A DNA stretch of 64,000 nucleotides, from assembly GCA_031411655.1 (NCBI GenBank), contig JANOBM010000157.1, positions 10,643 to 74,642 of the forward strand. The letters are read 5' to 3'. Numbering within the stretch: position 1 is the stretch's first letter; the number at the start of each line of letters is the position of its first letter. The notes under the pieces are model-generated. The model was not told the DNA's origin. It worked only from the letters and a program-made list of their open reading frames with translations, and searched no databases. The stretch comes from UBA6163 sp031411655. Its GTDB lineage: Bacteria > Planctomycetota > Planctomycetia > Pirellulales > Pirellulaceae. Below, in pieces: positions 45,868-54,169 of this stretch. A program made the translations under genes and the position numbers.

Positions 45868-47102
45868 TACTGGCGATTAAACTCATCACCGCTGAACGGA
45901 TTGGCGACTGTCGGGAGCCTCTTGGGGCGCGGTGCTCCGGGACTCACATTTGCAGCGGGTGGTGCATCCGATGACGTTGGAGTCACGACGGTTGAACCGA
46001 TCGAAGGGCCAATTACAGGTGCTGGATAGCCCGCCGGAACCAAGCCTTGCAAACGATTGCTGTCGACTTCCAGCTTGCCCACAAGGCTGCCATCTGGGTC
46101 ATAAATCAATTCGCCATCACTATCGATTGCGAATCCGTTGGGAACGGTGCCCGATTCGTCGGAGCCGCCAATGCCGTGCTTCGACAATCCGGTCGGAGCG
46201 ATCATCGGTACCGACGAAATGGGTGAATTGAAGCTGGCCCGAGACGTGACGTGAGGCTGTGGGTAGGCGCCAAGTTGGCCTAGCCACTGCTTTAGCGTTT
46301 CAGAAGCCACTTGGACATTTTGTCCCCGGGTTGAATCCCCCGACGTTCCGTGCGGCGTCGTCGTGTAGCGCAACAGTTCGCTTGAGAACGGGTCGCCCAT
46401 ATTGATAAAGGGTAGAGTGGCTGCGAGATTTCGCTGTGTCATTCGCGCCGATAATCGTACGTTTACGCCAAGATGACTCAGTTGCCACTGAGTCGACGAG
46501 GGAGCGCGATGGCAGCCCGCATTTCCGCAGCGATTGATAAGCATCGGCTGGACGCGTGTCGCAAACATGGAAACAGCGTCCGGCGATACATCAATCGGCA
46601 ACGAAGGTGAGTCATTCTTTGCTTCGTCAGTGGATGGTGCTGATGGGAAGCTGGCAATCACCGCTGAACGCGGAGCGCGAGCAGAGTCAATCTGCCTCTT
46701 AATGTGTATGTTGTCGGGGTGAGTTGGGTCGATGAATGCGAGTGCTTCGAGTTCCTTTTCGGCAAGATCAAGCAATCCATGCCGCAAGCACCAACGGGCC
46801 TCTTCCGCATGGACCGAAGCGTTTCGATAGGTGCGCTGACTCACACGGTGCGAGTAAAGTTCTTCAAGCGTCGACGCAATATGCGACACCTGATTTCGTC
46901 GAAGCCGTAATTGGCTACCATCGGGGCGACGAAGGATTACCGAGTCGCCTTCGACTTGCGGGTCTCCTTTCAAAACGTTGCCATTAGTTAGCAACACCAA
47001 TGCAGCGTTTTCGTTTGCCCGCACGACGCTGAGCAATGACGGCATCACACACAACCAAACGGCTGTAATCGTCATACGGTGGAGGAAGCGGGGGGCTAAC
47101 AT
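45828..47102 (-). CDS. Secreted protein with haem-like C-X4-C-H motif, planctomycete-specific type
   Basis: A 424-residue exported protein. A signal peptide (about 1-29, ending VVRANE) is followed by LTNGNVLKGDPQVEGDSVILRRPDGSQLRL and VSHIASTLEELYSHR, a small beta domain often seen in planctomycete secreted proteins. A helical TPR-like part follows (HAEEARWCLRHGLLDLAEKELEAL, about 98-121). Near 190 is VQPMLINRCGNAGCHRAP, a cytochrome-like site with four rather than two residues between the cysteines. The last 130 residues are Pro/Ser/Gly-rich and probably disordered. Whether haem binds is unknown. It is convergent with uvrA and overlaps its last 40 bp. Confidence 0.7.
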   Translation of the reverse strand: MLAPRFLHRMTITAVWLCVMPSLLSVVRANENAALVLLTNGNVLKGDPQVEGDSVILRRPDGSQLRLRRNQVSHIASTLEELYSHRVSQRTYRNASVHAEEARWCLRHGLLDLAEKELEALAFIDPTHPDNIHIKRQIDSARAPRSAVIASFPSAPSTDEAKNDSPSLPIDVSPDAVSMFATRVQPMLINRCGNAGCHRAPSSTQWQLSHLGVNVRLSARMTQRNLAATLPFINMGDPFSSELLRYTTTPHGTSGDSTRGQNVQVASETLKQWLGQLGAYPQPHVTSRASFNSPISSVPMIAPTGLSKHGIGGSDESGTVPNGFAIDSDGELIYDPDGSLVGKLEVDSNRLQGLVPAGYPAPVIGPSIGSTVVTPTSSDAPPAANVSPGAPRPKRLPTVANPFSGDEFNRQYHGAGLAPKAAPK

Positions 47103-47507
47103 GACGGTGCTATAGCAAATCGTTAGGACACGGCAACAGAGGGATTTTTTACCCGTTCACGGCACGTCCGTAGTGAGATGCTTCCAGTCGGTAGTCACCC
47201 CCAGGAACCATTGAAACCCGTTCGTAGGCTTCTGTCGGGATACGTCGCCAGACGCGAATGTTTGCGCGAGGCTTTAGTGTCTAGCTCCGTGACTTGCGGG
47301 AAAACTCAGTTTTCGTCGCGGTGGTAGGCGGATTGGCCGGCGAGCCTATGAATTCACGCAGATTTGACGTAGAATGGTCAGCTAACGTGAGTGCGCGTTA
47401 GCCACAGTTACATCGGCCGGTTGGTGTTGGATGCTAGCACTGAAATCGGTTCCCGCCTTTAGCAAATGTCGTTTTTTGAGATGCAATTCTTTGTGCGGCG
47501 CTGCGTG
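47103..47507. other. Intergenic region between divergent secreted-protein genes
   Basis: About 400 bp separate the two start codons. Apart from the inverted repeat at 47381-47402 and a possible short N-terminal extension of the downstream gene (an in-frame ATG at 47466), I see no gene, tRNA or clear promoter. It must hold the promoters of both divergent genes. Confidence 0.6.
47381..47402 (+). promoter_or_regulatory. Inverted repeat GCTAACG-N8-CGTTAGC
   Basis: A perfect 7-bp inverted repeat with an 8-nt spacer, about 105 bp before the DUF1549/DUF1553 gene. Its right arm CGTTAGC is the core of the CCGTTAGCG motif found before three other secreted-protein genes. It could be an operator or an RNA hairpin. 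Confidence 0.5.
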
Positions 47508-50174
47508 ATGTACCGACTCGCATTGGGACTCGTAGTTATTGCGTTTTCGTCGTCCATAAGTCTGGATGATTCGGTTGCCACGGCAGACGACGGAATGGAC
47601 TTTTTTGAGTCCAAGGTCCGTCCTGTACTAGTGGAGCATTGCTATAGCTGTCACAGCGTTGAAGCCGCTGAATCCAACGGCGAGCTTAACGTCGATAGCG
47701 GTCCCGCGTTAATACGAGGCGGAACGAGAGGCCCGGCGATCGTGAAAGGATCGCCCGATCAAAGCGCGCTGATTCGAGCCGTGAATTATTCGGATTCCGA
47801 CATGCAAATGCCTCCTGATGGCAAGCTATCCGACGACAAAATCGCTGATCTCAGACGTTGGATCGAAATGGGTGCACCCGATCCAAGAGTGGAGACGAAA
47901 AGTGTTACTCCCGAGGAAGCGAAAGCATCTTTGCTTGCCAAGAAGAAGGACTTAGCGCAGTCCCATTGGGCCTACCAACGACTGAAACGCCTAGGCGAGC
48001 CCGATGCCGCCGCCTCCTCCGATCCTTGGGTCAGAGACCCTATCGATGCATGGGTCTTAATGAAGCTAAAAGAAAAGCAGTTGTCTCACTCGCCCGATGC
48101 GGAGCGTCGCACACTTGTTCGGCGCGCCCACTACGACTTAACCGGCTTGCCCCCAAGTTGGAAGCAGATGGATACCGCGGTCAACAATTCAAGTTCTGAT
48201 TGGTACGAGCAATTAGTCGATGAGTTGATTGATTCGCCAGCGTTTGGCGAGCGAATGGCACGACGATGGATGGATGTAGCACGATACGCGGATAATAAGG
48301 GGTACGTGTTTGAAGAGAACCGAGAGTACCCGGATGCCTATCGTTATCGTGATTGGCTCATTCGATCGTTCAACGATGATTTGACCTATGTCGACTTCAT
48401 CAAGTATCAACTCGTCGCCGATCGCCTTGACCCGCAAAATGCGAATGGGCATTTGAATGCGATGGGTATGTTGACGTTGGGTAGGCGGTTTTTGCAGAAC
48501 CAAAACGACATCGCCGATGATCGCATCGATGTTGTCACCCGCGGTTTTCTAGGAGTTACGGCCGCTTGTGCACGGTGTCATGATCACAAGTTTGACGCTG
48601 TCTCCCAGGCAGACTACTACTCGTTGCACGGTGCGTTTGTCGGTAGCCAAGAACCAGGTGGTGAACCATCTCCACTACGACTCGTTGACCGAGAGCAGCA
48701 AGACGAGACGTTCGTTTATCTTCGCGGCCAACCGGGAAATCGAGGACCAAAAATTGAACGGAAGTTTTTTGAGTTTCTCGAAGGCGATAAGCCGCGCCCA
48801 CTGAGCACAGGAAGCGGGCGCTTCGAATTAGCAGAATCGATTGCGGCCCCCGATAATCCATTGACCGCTCGTGTTTATGTCAATCGCGTTTGGGGATGGA
48901 TTTTCGGTTCTCCCATTGTGGATACGCCAAGCGATTTTGGTTTGCGCTGCGAGCCACCGATCCACCAAGCGGTACTTGACGACTTGTCGTTGAAGTTCAT
49001 CGAAGAAGGCTGGAGCACAAAGCAATTGGTCCGCCGAATCGTGTTGTCGTCGACCTATCGGCAATCCAGTATGGCGAATCCTCGCTCGATACAAGTCGAT
49101 CCCGAGAATCGATACTTTTGGCGAGCGAATCGTAAGCGAGCGGATTTTGAATCCTATCGCGATTCGATGTTGCTCGTCGCCGGGATTCTGGACCCTGCCG
49201 TTGGGGGCAAGAGTGAAATCATTCACGCGGCTCCCTTTTCGAAAAGGCGTACCGTCTACGCATACATTGATCGCCAAAACCTCCCGCAATTGTTTCGTAC
49301 CTTTGATTTCGCTTCCCCCGATGCCCATGTGCCCCAGCGAGCACAAACCACGGTCCCGCAACAGGGGCTTGTCTTGCTTAATAGTGACATGATGAGGCAA
49401 TTCGTTCAGCCGTTGGCTGATGAGGCGTTAAGGATCGGAAAAGCCGAGGCTAGCACCGGTGGTAAAGTGAAAGGTATCGCTACGTCCATTCGGTGGCTCT
49501 ATCGCCAGATCCTTGCACGCGAGCCGTCGACTCAAGAAGTTGAACTGATGTCGATGTTTGTCGATAAGACAGATACTTCATTGCCGCCGACGCTGCAAAA
49601 TGTCTGGAGTTATGGTTATGGCAGCGTTAATCCAAAAACGGGTCGAGTCATTGCCTTTCATCCTTTTTCAGAAGTCCATGACCATGCATGGCGTACATCG
49701 GCGGAATTTCCAGACCCCAAAACAGGCTGGGTAACGTTGAATGCTGCCGGCGGACACCCTGGCAAATCAGCAGGGTGGAGCACGATTCGACGGTGGACGG
49801 CACCAAAAAAAGGAATCGTTGAAATCAACGGGCAGATCAATCGACCAGCGATCGAGGGCGACGGCGTCCGCGGGCGACTGGTTGTGGGGGCGCAGAAGCA
49901 GATCCAAGCTTGGGCCGTCCCAACAGGTACTGTTCCAGCACGCGTGGAGCGACTCGACGTGGAGGCCGGTGAAAGTGTCGACTTCATTGTCGATTGCGTT
50001 GATAACGAAAATTCCGATTCGTATTCGTGGCAGGTTACCATTCGTTATCAAGGGGAGTCCACTGACTACGATTCTAAGCGTGACTACTCCGAAGCGATTC
50101 CTGCTCGTGATACCGTTTGGCATCAGATAGCACAGGCACTTTTGATGACCAATGAGTTTTGCTTCGTCGATTAG
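47508..50174 (+). CDS. Planctomycete cytochrome / DUF1549 / DUF1553 secreted protein
   Basis: An 888-residue exported protein; the ATG at 47508 gives a normal signal peptide, while 47466 adds 14 residues. The N-terminal Planctomycete cytochrome C domain has VRPVLVEHCYSCHS (haem site CYSCH at 45-49) and MPPDGKLSD. DUF1549 follows (WVRDPIDAWVLMKL, RRAHYDLTGLPPS, RWMDVARYADNKGY, ARCHDHKFD with another C-x-x-C-H). DUF1553 then contains NPLTARVYVNRVW and SDFGLRCEPP. About 150 residues (nt 49590-50090, beta-rich) interrupt the usual DUF1553 end before WHQIAQALLMTNEF. It precedes a DUF1501 gene by 24 nt, the standard planctomycete pair of unknown substrate, probably for processing sulfated glycans. 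Confidence 0.92.
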   Translation: MYRLALGLVVIAFSSSISLDDSVATADDGMDFFESKVRPVLVEHCYSCHSVEAAESNGELNVDSGPALIRGGTRGPAIVKGSPDQSALIRAVNYSDSDMQMPPDGKLSDDKIADLRRWIEMGAPDPRVETKSVTPEEAKASLLAKKKDLAQSHWAYQRLKRLGEPDAAASSDPWVRDPIDAWVLMKLKEKQLSHSPDAERRTLVRRAHYDLTGLPPSWKQMDTAVNNSSSDWYEQLVDELIDSPAFGERMARRWMDVARYADNKGYVFEENREYPDAYRYRDWLIRSFNDDLTYVDFIKYQLVADRLDPQNANGHLNAMGMLTLGRRFLQNQNDIADDRIDVVTRGFLGVTAACARCHDHKFDAVSQADYYSLHGAFVGSQEPGGEPSPLRLVDREQQDETFVYLRGQPGNRGPKIERKFFEFLEGDKPRPLSTGSGRFELAESIAAPDNPLTARVYVNRVWGWIFGSPIVDTPSDFGLRCEPPIHQAVLDDLSLKFIEEGWSTKQLVRRIVLSSTYRQSSMANPRSIQVDPENRYFWRANRKRADFESYRDSMLLVAGILDPAVGGKSEIIHAAPFSKRRTVYAYIDRQNLPQLFRTFDFASPDAHVPQRAQTTVPQQGLVLLNSDMMRQFVQPLADEALRIGKAEASTGGKVKGIATSIRWLYRQILAREPSTQEVELMSMFVDKTDTSLPPTLQNVWSYGYGSVNPKTGRVIAFHPFSEVHDHAWRTSAEFPDPKTGWVTLNAAGGHPGKSAGWSTIRRWTAPKKGIVEINGQINRPAIEGDGVRGRLVVGAQKQIQAWAVPTGTVPARVERLDVEAGESVDFIVDCVDNENSDSYSWQVTIRYQGESTDYDSKRDYSEAIPARDTVWHQIAQALLMTNEFCFVD

Positions 50175-50198
50175 AACTACTTGTTCGGACTTGAGTAA

Positions 50199-51629
50199 AT
50201 GACGCGTTTATCATTGCCGTGTTCACGCCGCCAAGCATTGCAAACCTGCGGGATTGGTTTCGGCGCTTTGGCATTAGCCGAGTTAATGGGGCATCGCGCC
50301 ACTGCGAATGCTTCAACGGATAGCAATCCACTTCTCGAAAAACAGCCTCATTTCCCAGCTCGTGCGAAGCACGTTATTCATATCTTCGCCAACGGAGGCC
50401 CCTCTCACGTCGATACGTTTGATCGGAAAACGAGTCTAGAGACTTACGCGGGTAAACCGATGCCTGGAGATACACCGGCGACAGAACGTCCCACTGGTAA
50501 TCTTTATCCATCGCCGTTTAAGTTTGAAAGATACGGCAAATGTGGGCTCGAAGTAAGCGAACTTTTTGCGAAGACTGCAGCTAGTCACGCAGATGACCTC
50601 TGTGTCATTCGCTCCATGTACGCTGACGTACCGAACCATGAGCCGTCTTTGTTGCTCATGAATACGGGCGAAGCAAGACTGGTTCGTCCAAGCGTTGGTT
50701 CGTGGCTAACCTATGGCCTTGGAACCGAGAATCAAAACCTTCCGGCTTTTATCGCGATGTGCCCTGGGGGATATCCGATTCAAGAGTCGCAGAACTGGCA
50801 ATCGGGTTTCTTGCCCGGGATTTTTCAGGGAACCTACATCGACTCGCAACATGACCGTCCGGAAAAACTGGTTGAGTACATCAATAACACCCATATCACG
50901 CGAGCGGCGCAACGAAAGCAATTGACGCTCGTTCAATTGCTTAATAAACAGCATCAAAAGTCACGAGAAGACGACAGTCTGATGGACTCTCGCATTCAAT
51001 CGCTTGAACTTGCTTTTCGAATGCAAAGTGAAGCGATGGACGTTTTTGATATTAGTACTGAGCCCAAGTCAGTACTCGATATGTATGGTCCTGGTGTTCA
51101 AGGCAGGCAGATGCTCATCGCTCGACGCTTGGTAGAACGCGGCGTTCGCATGGTTCAACTCTGGCATGGGCAGGGTCAACCATGGGATAGTCATGACCAT
51201 CTCGAACGAGAGCACCGTAAGCTTGCGGGAGAATCAGACCAAGCGATCGCAGCATTGCTCACCGACCTCAAGCGTTGTGGATTGCTCAAGGATACGTTGG
51301 TACTTTGGGGAGGCGAATTTGGTCGAACGCCGACCGTAGAAATGCCAAAAACGGGTTCCAATGAAGGCACAATGACCGGGCGAGACCATAACCACTATGG
51401 CTTTACCATGTGGATGGCAGGTGGCGGCGTGAAAGGCGGGCTTACCTACGGTGCCACAGATGAATTTGGATTCAAAGCAGTCGAAAAACGTGTTCATGTT
51501 CATGACCTTCATGCAACGATGCTGCACCTCATGGGATTCGATCATGAAAAGCTTACCTATCGATACGCCGGGCGGGACTTTCGTCTGACCGATGTTCACG
51601 GCCGTGTGATTCAAGACTGGGTCGCCTAG
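50199..51629 (+). CDS. DUF1501 (sulfatase-like) Tat-exported protein
   Basis: A 476-residue DUF1501 protein. The N-terminus is a twin-arginine signal (SRRQALQTCGIGFGALALAE). Alkaline-phosphatase-superfamily marks are HVIHIFANGGPSHVDTFDRK (about 58-77), WDSHDHLEREHRKLA, VLWGGEFGRTP and DHNHYGFTMWMAGGGVKGG; these Asp and His residues would bind metal. It pairs with the upstream DUF1549/DUF1553 gene. Tat export suggests that it folds with its metals before leaving the cytoplasm. Enzymatic activity is not proven for the family. Confidence 0.93.
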   Translation: MTRLSLPCSRRQALQTCGIGFGALALAELMGHRATANASTDSNPLLEKQPHFPARAKHVIHIFANGGPSHVDTFDRKTSLETYAGKPMPGDTPATERPTGNLYPSPFKFERYGKCGLEVSELFAKTAASHADDLCVIRSMYADVPNHEPSLLLMNTGEARLVRPSVGSWLTYGLGTENQNLPAFIAMCPGGYPIQESQNWQSGFLPGIFQGTYIDSQHDRPEKLVEYINNTHITRAAQRKQLTLVQLLNKQHQKSREDDSLMDSRIQSLELAFRMQSEAMDVFDISTEPKSVLDMYGPGVQGRQMLIARRLVERGVRMVQLWHGQGQPWDSHDHLEREHRKLAGESDQAIAALLTDLKRCGLLKDTLVLWGGEFGRTPTVEMPKTGSNEGTMTGRDHNHYGFTMWMAGGGVKGGLTYGATDEFGFKAVEKRVHVHDLHATMLHLMGFDHEKLTYRYAGRDFRLTDVHGRVIQDWVA

Positions 51630-51646
51630 GCGGTGTATCACCTGAG

Positions 51647-51676
51647 ATGCCATTACCTCAAATGCCATTACCTCAA
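51647..51676. repeat. Two 15-bp tandem repeats
   Basis: ATGCCATTACCTCAA occurs twice in direct succession (51647-51661 and 51662-51676), with partial flanks (CCTGAG before, ATG after). It lies in the 104-bp gap between the converging DUF1501 and hom genes. Confidence 0.85.
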
Positions 51677-51733
51677 ATGAATGGGGCCTTCGCAGCGCCG
51701 AGCGGGCCCTGGTTCCTGGCCAACGCTGAAAAC

Positions 51734-53041
51734 CTACGCCTTTACGCGAAGACGCATGACATTGCCGCGAACGACTCCGAGAGATTCGATCTCTTGGGCG
51801 ACCAGTCTTGCGGACCCCTCTGGTCCCTCGTGGCTCATGATGACCAACGGAACTTCATCGGCGGCTCCTGATCCATCGTTTTCATGCTGGATAACCGAAG
51901 CAATCGATAAGTTGTGTCTGCCGAAGACACCGGTGATCGCCGCGAGCGTACCGGGATGGTCCTTAACGCGAAGCCGGAAATAGAATCGGCCGGGTAATTC
52001 ATCGCTATCGCGCAGACTCACGCGAGGTGGAGATGTGGTGGAGAATGGTTCGAGGGTTTCGAACGTCAAACGAGTTCGACCGACCGCCGTATCGATGATG
52101 TCCGCGACGACAGCGGATGCAGTGGGCATTTGGCCCGCACCAAGGCCGTGATAAAAGACTGGCCCAACGGCGTCGCCAACAACTCGTACGGCATTAAAGG
52201 CATCCTGAACTTCGGCAAGTGGTGTACCGCGACGAACAAGCGTCGGGGAGACGTGAAGGTCGAGCATCGAATCGTCGCTCAGCTTTGCCGCCGCAAGCAA
52301 CTTAATTGCGTAACCAAGCTTTGCAGCGTATCGAAGGTCATCGGGTTCAACATGATCGATACCGACCTTTGGAATCTGTTGCCACTTTACGTTTGCGCCG
52401 AACGCGAGGTGAGCCAGAATCGCAAGTTTCTGCGCAGCATCGGAGCCGTCGACATCCATTGTCGGATCGGTTTCAGCATAGCCAAGTTCCTGTGCCCGCC
52501 GTACCGCGTCGGCATATGCCATACCGTTGCGATCCATCTGCGTCAGGATAAAGTTACTTGTTCCGTTTAGGATTCCTTCGAGTGATTCGATTCGATTGGC
52601 GGATAGGCATTGAGAGATATTCGTGATGATGGGGATGCCACCTGCTACGGATGCCTCGAATGCGATCGTTCTTCCTAGTTTGCGAGCGACCGCGAACAGC
52701 TCGGGACCGTGTTCTGCCAATAGCGCTTTATTCGCAGTTACGATGTCTTTTCCTGCTTCGAGAAGCCGAAGCAGAATCGTTCTCGCCGGCTCCAGCCCGC
52801 CGACTAAATGAGCCACGACAGAAATTTCCGAATTGGTGATAACGTCTTCGACGTCATCCGTTATGACCCCTTTGGGCAACTCGATGCCACGCTGCTTCTG
52901 CAGGTCTCGTACGACTGCTTTCTCAAGCCAAAGGATACGTCCTGCGTGGCGTGACGTACGATCGCCGTGGTCGAGTAGTAACCTCGCCACCCCGGTGCCG
53001 ACGGTTCCCATCCCAACGATCGCGACCTTAGTTTTCTGCAT
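51734..53041 (-). CDS. hom: Homoserine dehydrogenase
   Basis: A 435-residue enzyme reducing aspartate semialdehyde to homoserine on the threonine/methionine pathway. The nucleotide-binding motif VGMGTVGTGVA is at 9-19, VTANKALLAEHG near 118, the family signature NGTSNFILTQM (about 159-169) and DPTMDVDGSDAAQKL. A C-terminal ACT domain (about 355-435: FYFRLRVKDHPGTLAAITGVFGRHNLSI) suggests feedback control by threonine. Three 11-bp repeats lie just upstream of the start. The gene is complete and of normal length. Confidence 0.96.
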   Translation of the reverse strand: MQKTKVAIVGMGTVGTGVARLLLDHGDRTSRHAGRILWLEKAVVRDLQKQRGIELPKGVITDDVEDVITNSEISVVAHLVGGLEPARTILLRLLEAGKDIVTANKALLAEHGPELFAVARKLGRTIAFEASVAGGIPIITNISQCLSANRIESLEGILNGTSNFILTQMDRNGMAYADAVRRAQELGYAETDPTMDVDGSDAAQKLAILAHLAFGANVKWQQIPKVGIDHVEPDDLRYAAKLGYAIKLLAAAKLSDDSMLDLHVSPTLVRRGTPLAEVQDAFNAVRVVGDAVGPVFYHGLGAGQMPTASAVVADIIDTAVGRTRLTFETLEPFSTTSPPRVSLRDSDELPGRFYFRLRVKDHPGTLAAITGVFGRHNLSIASVIQHENDGSGAADEVPLVIMSHEGPEGSARLVAQEIESLGVVRGNVMRLRVKA

Positions 53042-53048
53042 TTGTCTT

Positions 53049-53081
53049 CGAGTTCAGAGCGAGTTCAGAGCGAGTTCAGGA
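53049..53081 (-). repeat. Three 11-bp tandem repeats upstream of hom
   Basis: CGAGTTCAGAG occurs at 53049-53059 and 53060-53070, with a 10/11 copy at 53071-53081 (plus-strand sequence). They end 8 bp before the hom start codon, within its leader or promoter. Spacing of 11 bp is about one helical turn. Confidence 0.8.
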
Positions 53082-53108
53082 CAAGTTAGCAAGTCCAATG
53101 GGCGATGC

Positions 53109-53124
53109 CGGCGCTTCGGCGCCG
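53109..53124. other. GC-rich hairpin with TTCG loop
   Basis: CGGCGC-TTCG-GCGCCG is a perfect 6-bp stem closed by the very stable UUCG tetraloop when read on the plus strand. It lies in the gap between divergent hom and mcsA. There is no T-run, so it may be a structured leader element rather than a terminator. Confidence 0.55.
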
Positions 53125-53340
53125 TTGGCGGTGAATAACGGTTGTTTTGCGACAGGCCGATGGTAACCGCCACCACGGCCCCGCGCCTACTCCGCAAACT
53201 ACACCGGCTGCCAAACTCGATCGCGAACCAAAAACCTGTCACTGGCACTGAATGGCTCGAACGTTGACACGCTTAGACACACCGCTAAAATCCGGACTGT
53301 TCATCCCGTCGCCCATTCGCAACCGATTTGCTGAGTCGTT

Positions 53341-53844
53341 ATGAAGTGCCAATTTTGCGAAAAGCCGGCGACATTTCACATCACGGAAGTACTGGGGACA
53401 GATGGTCCGCAGGTGGTACACCTTTGTGAGGAACATGCGAAAGTCTATTTGACCAAGGGTTCTGCCAGTCCGTCGACTTCAATTGCTGGGGCACTTGTCA
53501 AACAACTGAAACTTGGTGGGTCTCAATCGGCGACGGAAACGGAAACCAAGGAGTGTCCCGTGTGCGGGATTAGCTTCTTTGAATTTCGCAACTCAGGTCG
53601 GTTGGGTTGTCCGTATGATTACACGCACTTCCAGGCGGAATTGGAGCCACTCCTGACCAACATTCACGATAGCGTTCAGCATTGTGGTAAACGGCCACAT
53701 CGCGCTGCAGTTTCAGCAGATTCGCAAGCTCAACTGATTCAACTTCGACGCCAGATGGAAGAAGCGATCGAACGAGAAGACTATGAAAAGGCATCAGAAG
53801 TTCGTGACGCCATTCACAAATTGGAGCAGTCGGCCGGGGAGTAG
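53341..53844 (+). CDS. mcsA: McsA-like UVR-domain zinc protein
   Basis: A 167-residue protein of the McsA type, the activator of protein arginine kinase McsB. The N-terminus has CQFCEKPATFHITEV and LCEEHAKVY, then CPVCGISFFEFRNSGRLGCPYDY, giving the expected Cys/His zinc sites. A UVR helical hairpin follows at about 128-162 (LRRQMEEAIEREDYEKASEVRDAI). It is separated from mcsB by 325 bp, unlike the tight operon of Bacillus, and no CtsR or ClpC gene is in the window. Confidence 0.92.
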   Translation: MKCQFCEKPATFHITEVLGTDGPQVVHLCEEHAKVYLTKGSASPSTSIAGALVKQLKLGGSQSATETETKECPVCGISFFEFRNSGRLGCPYDYTHFQAELEPLLTNIHDSVQHCGKRPHRAAVSADSQAQLIQLRRQMEEAIEREDYEKASEVRDAIHKLEQSAGE

Positions 53845-53932
53845 GCGTTACGCCAACGTTCCCGTGCGTCTTGGGGGCATGTTTGCAAAGCCGATTGCAG
53901 GGCCGATGGTGACATGTGCGTTTGTTTCCAAC

Positions 53933-53951
53933 TTTCGTATCAGATACGAAA
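53933..53951. promoter_or_regulatory. Palindrome TTTCGTAT-CAG-ATACGAAA
   Basis: A perfect 8-bp inverted repeat with a 3-nt centre between mcsA and mcsB. Its AT-rich, near-continuous symmetry suits an operator for a dimeric regulator. Confidence 0.5.
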
Positions 53952-53956
53952 ATGTT

Positions 53957-53980
53957 TGCCTGGGCATTTCGCCCCAGGCA
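53957..53980. terminator. Hairpin TGCCTGGG/CCCAGGCA
   Basis: A perfect 8-bp GC-rich stem with an 8-nt loop, 6 nt after the palindrome at 53933. It may be a terminator or attenuator separating mcsA from mcsB; no T-run follows. Confidence 0.45.
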
Positions 53981-54169
53981 GTTAAGAGCGACAATGCAGC
54001 GTGCACCTACTGTAGCTTCACCTTCATTGTTGAATCAGCAGATGCGTGCCACGTCGGAGTTGGCATTCCGACGCCGGACGGTGTACACAAAAGATTTCAA
54101 TTGAGCAAACCAATTCGAATCGAAACTCGCCAACGTTTTTTTTATTGTGCGCGGTAGGAGTTCAGAAGC

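Larger units (their letters stand above)
53845..54169 (+). other. 325-bp region between mcsA and mcsB
   Basis: No gene is convincing here: a frame from 53783 to 54157 overlaps the mcsA end and shows no family features. The notable content is two adjacent hairpins (53933-53951 and 53957-53980). Confidence 0.6.

Noticed and set aside
53783..54157. 124-codon frame between mcsA and mcsB
   Set aside because: It begins inside mcsA and includes both hairpins; no family resemblance.
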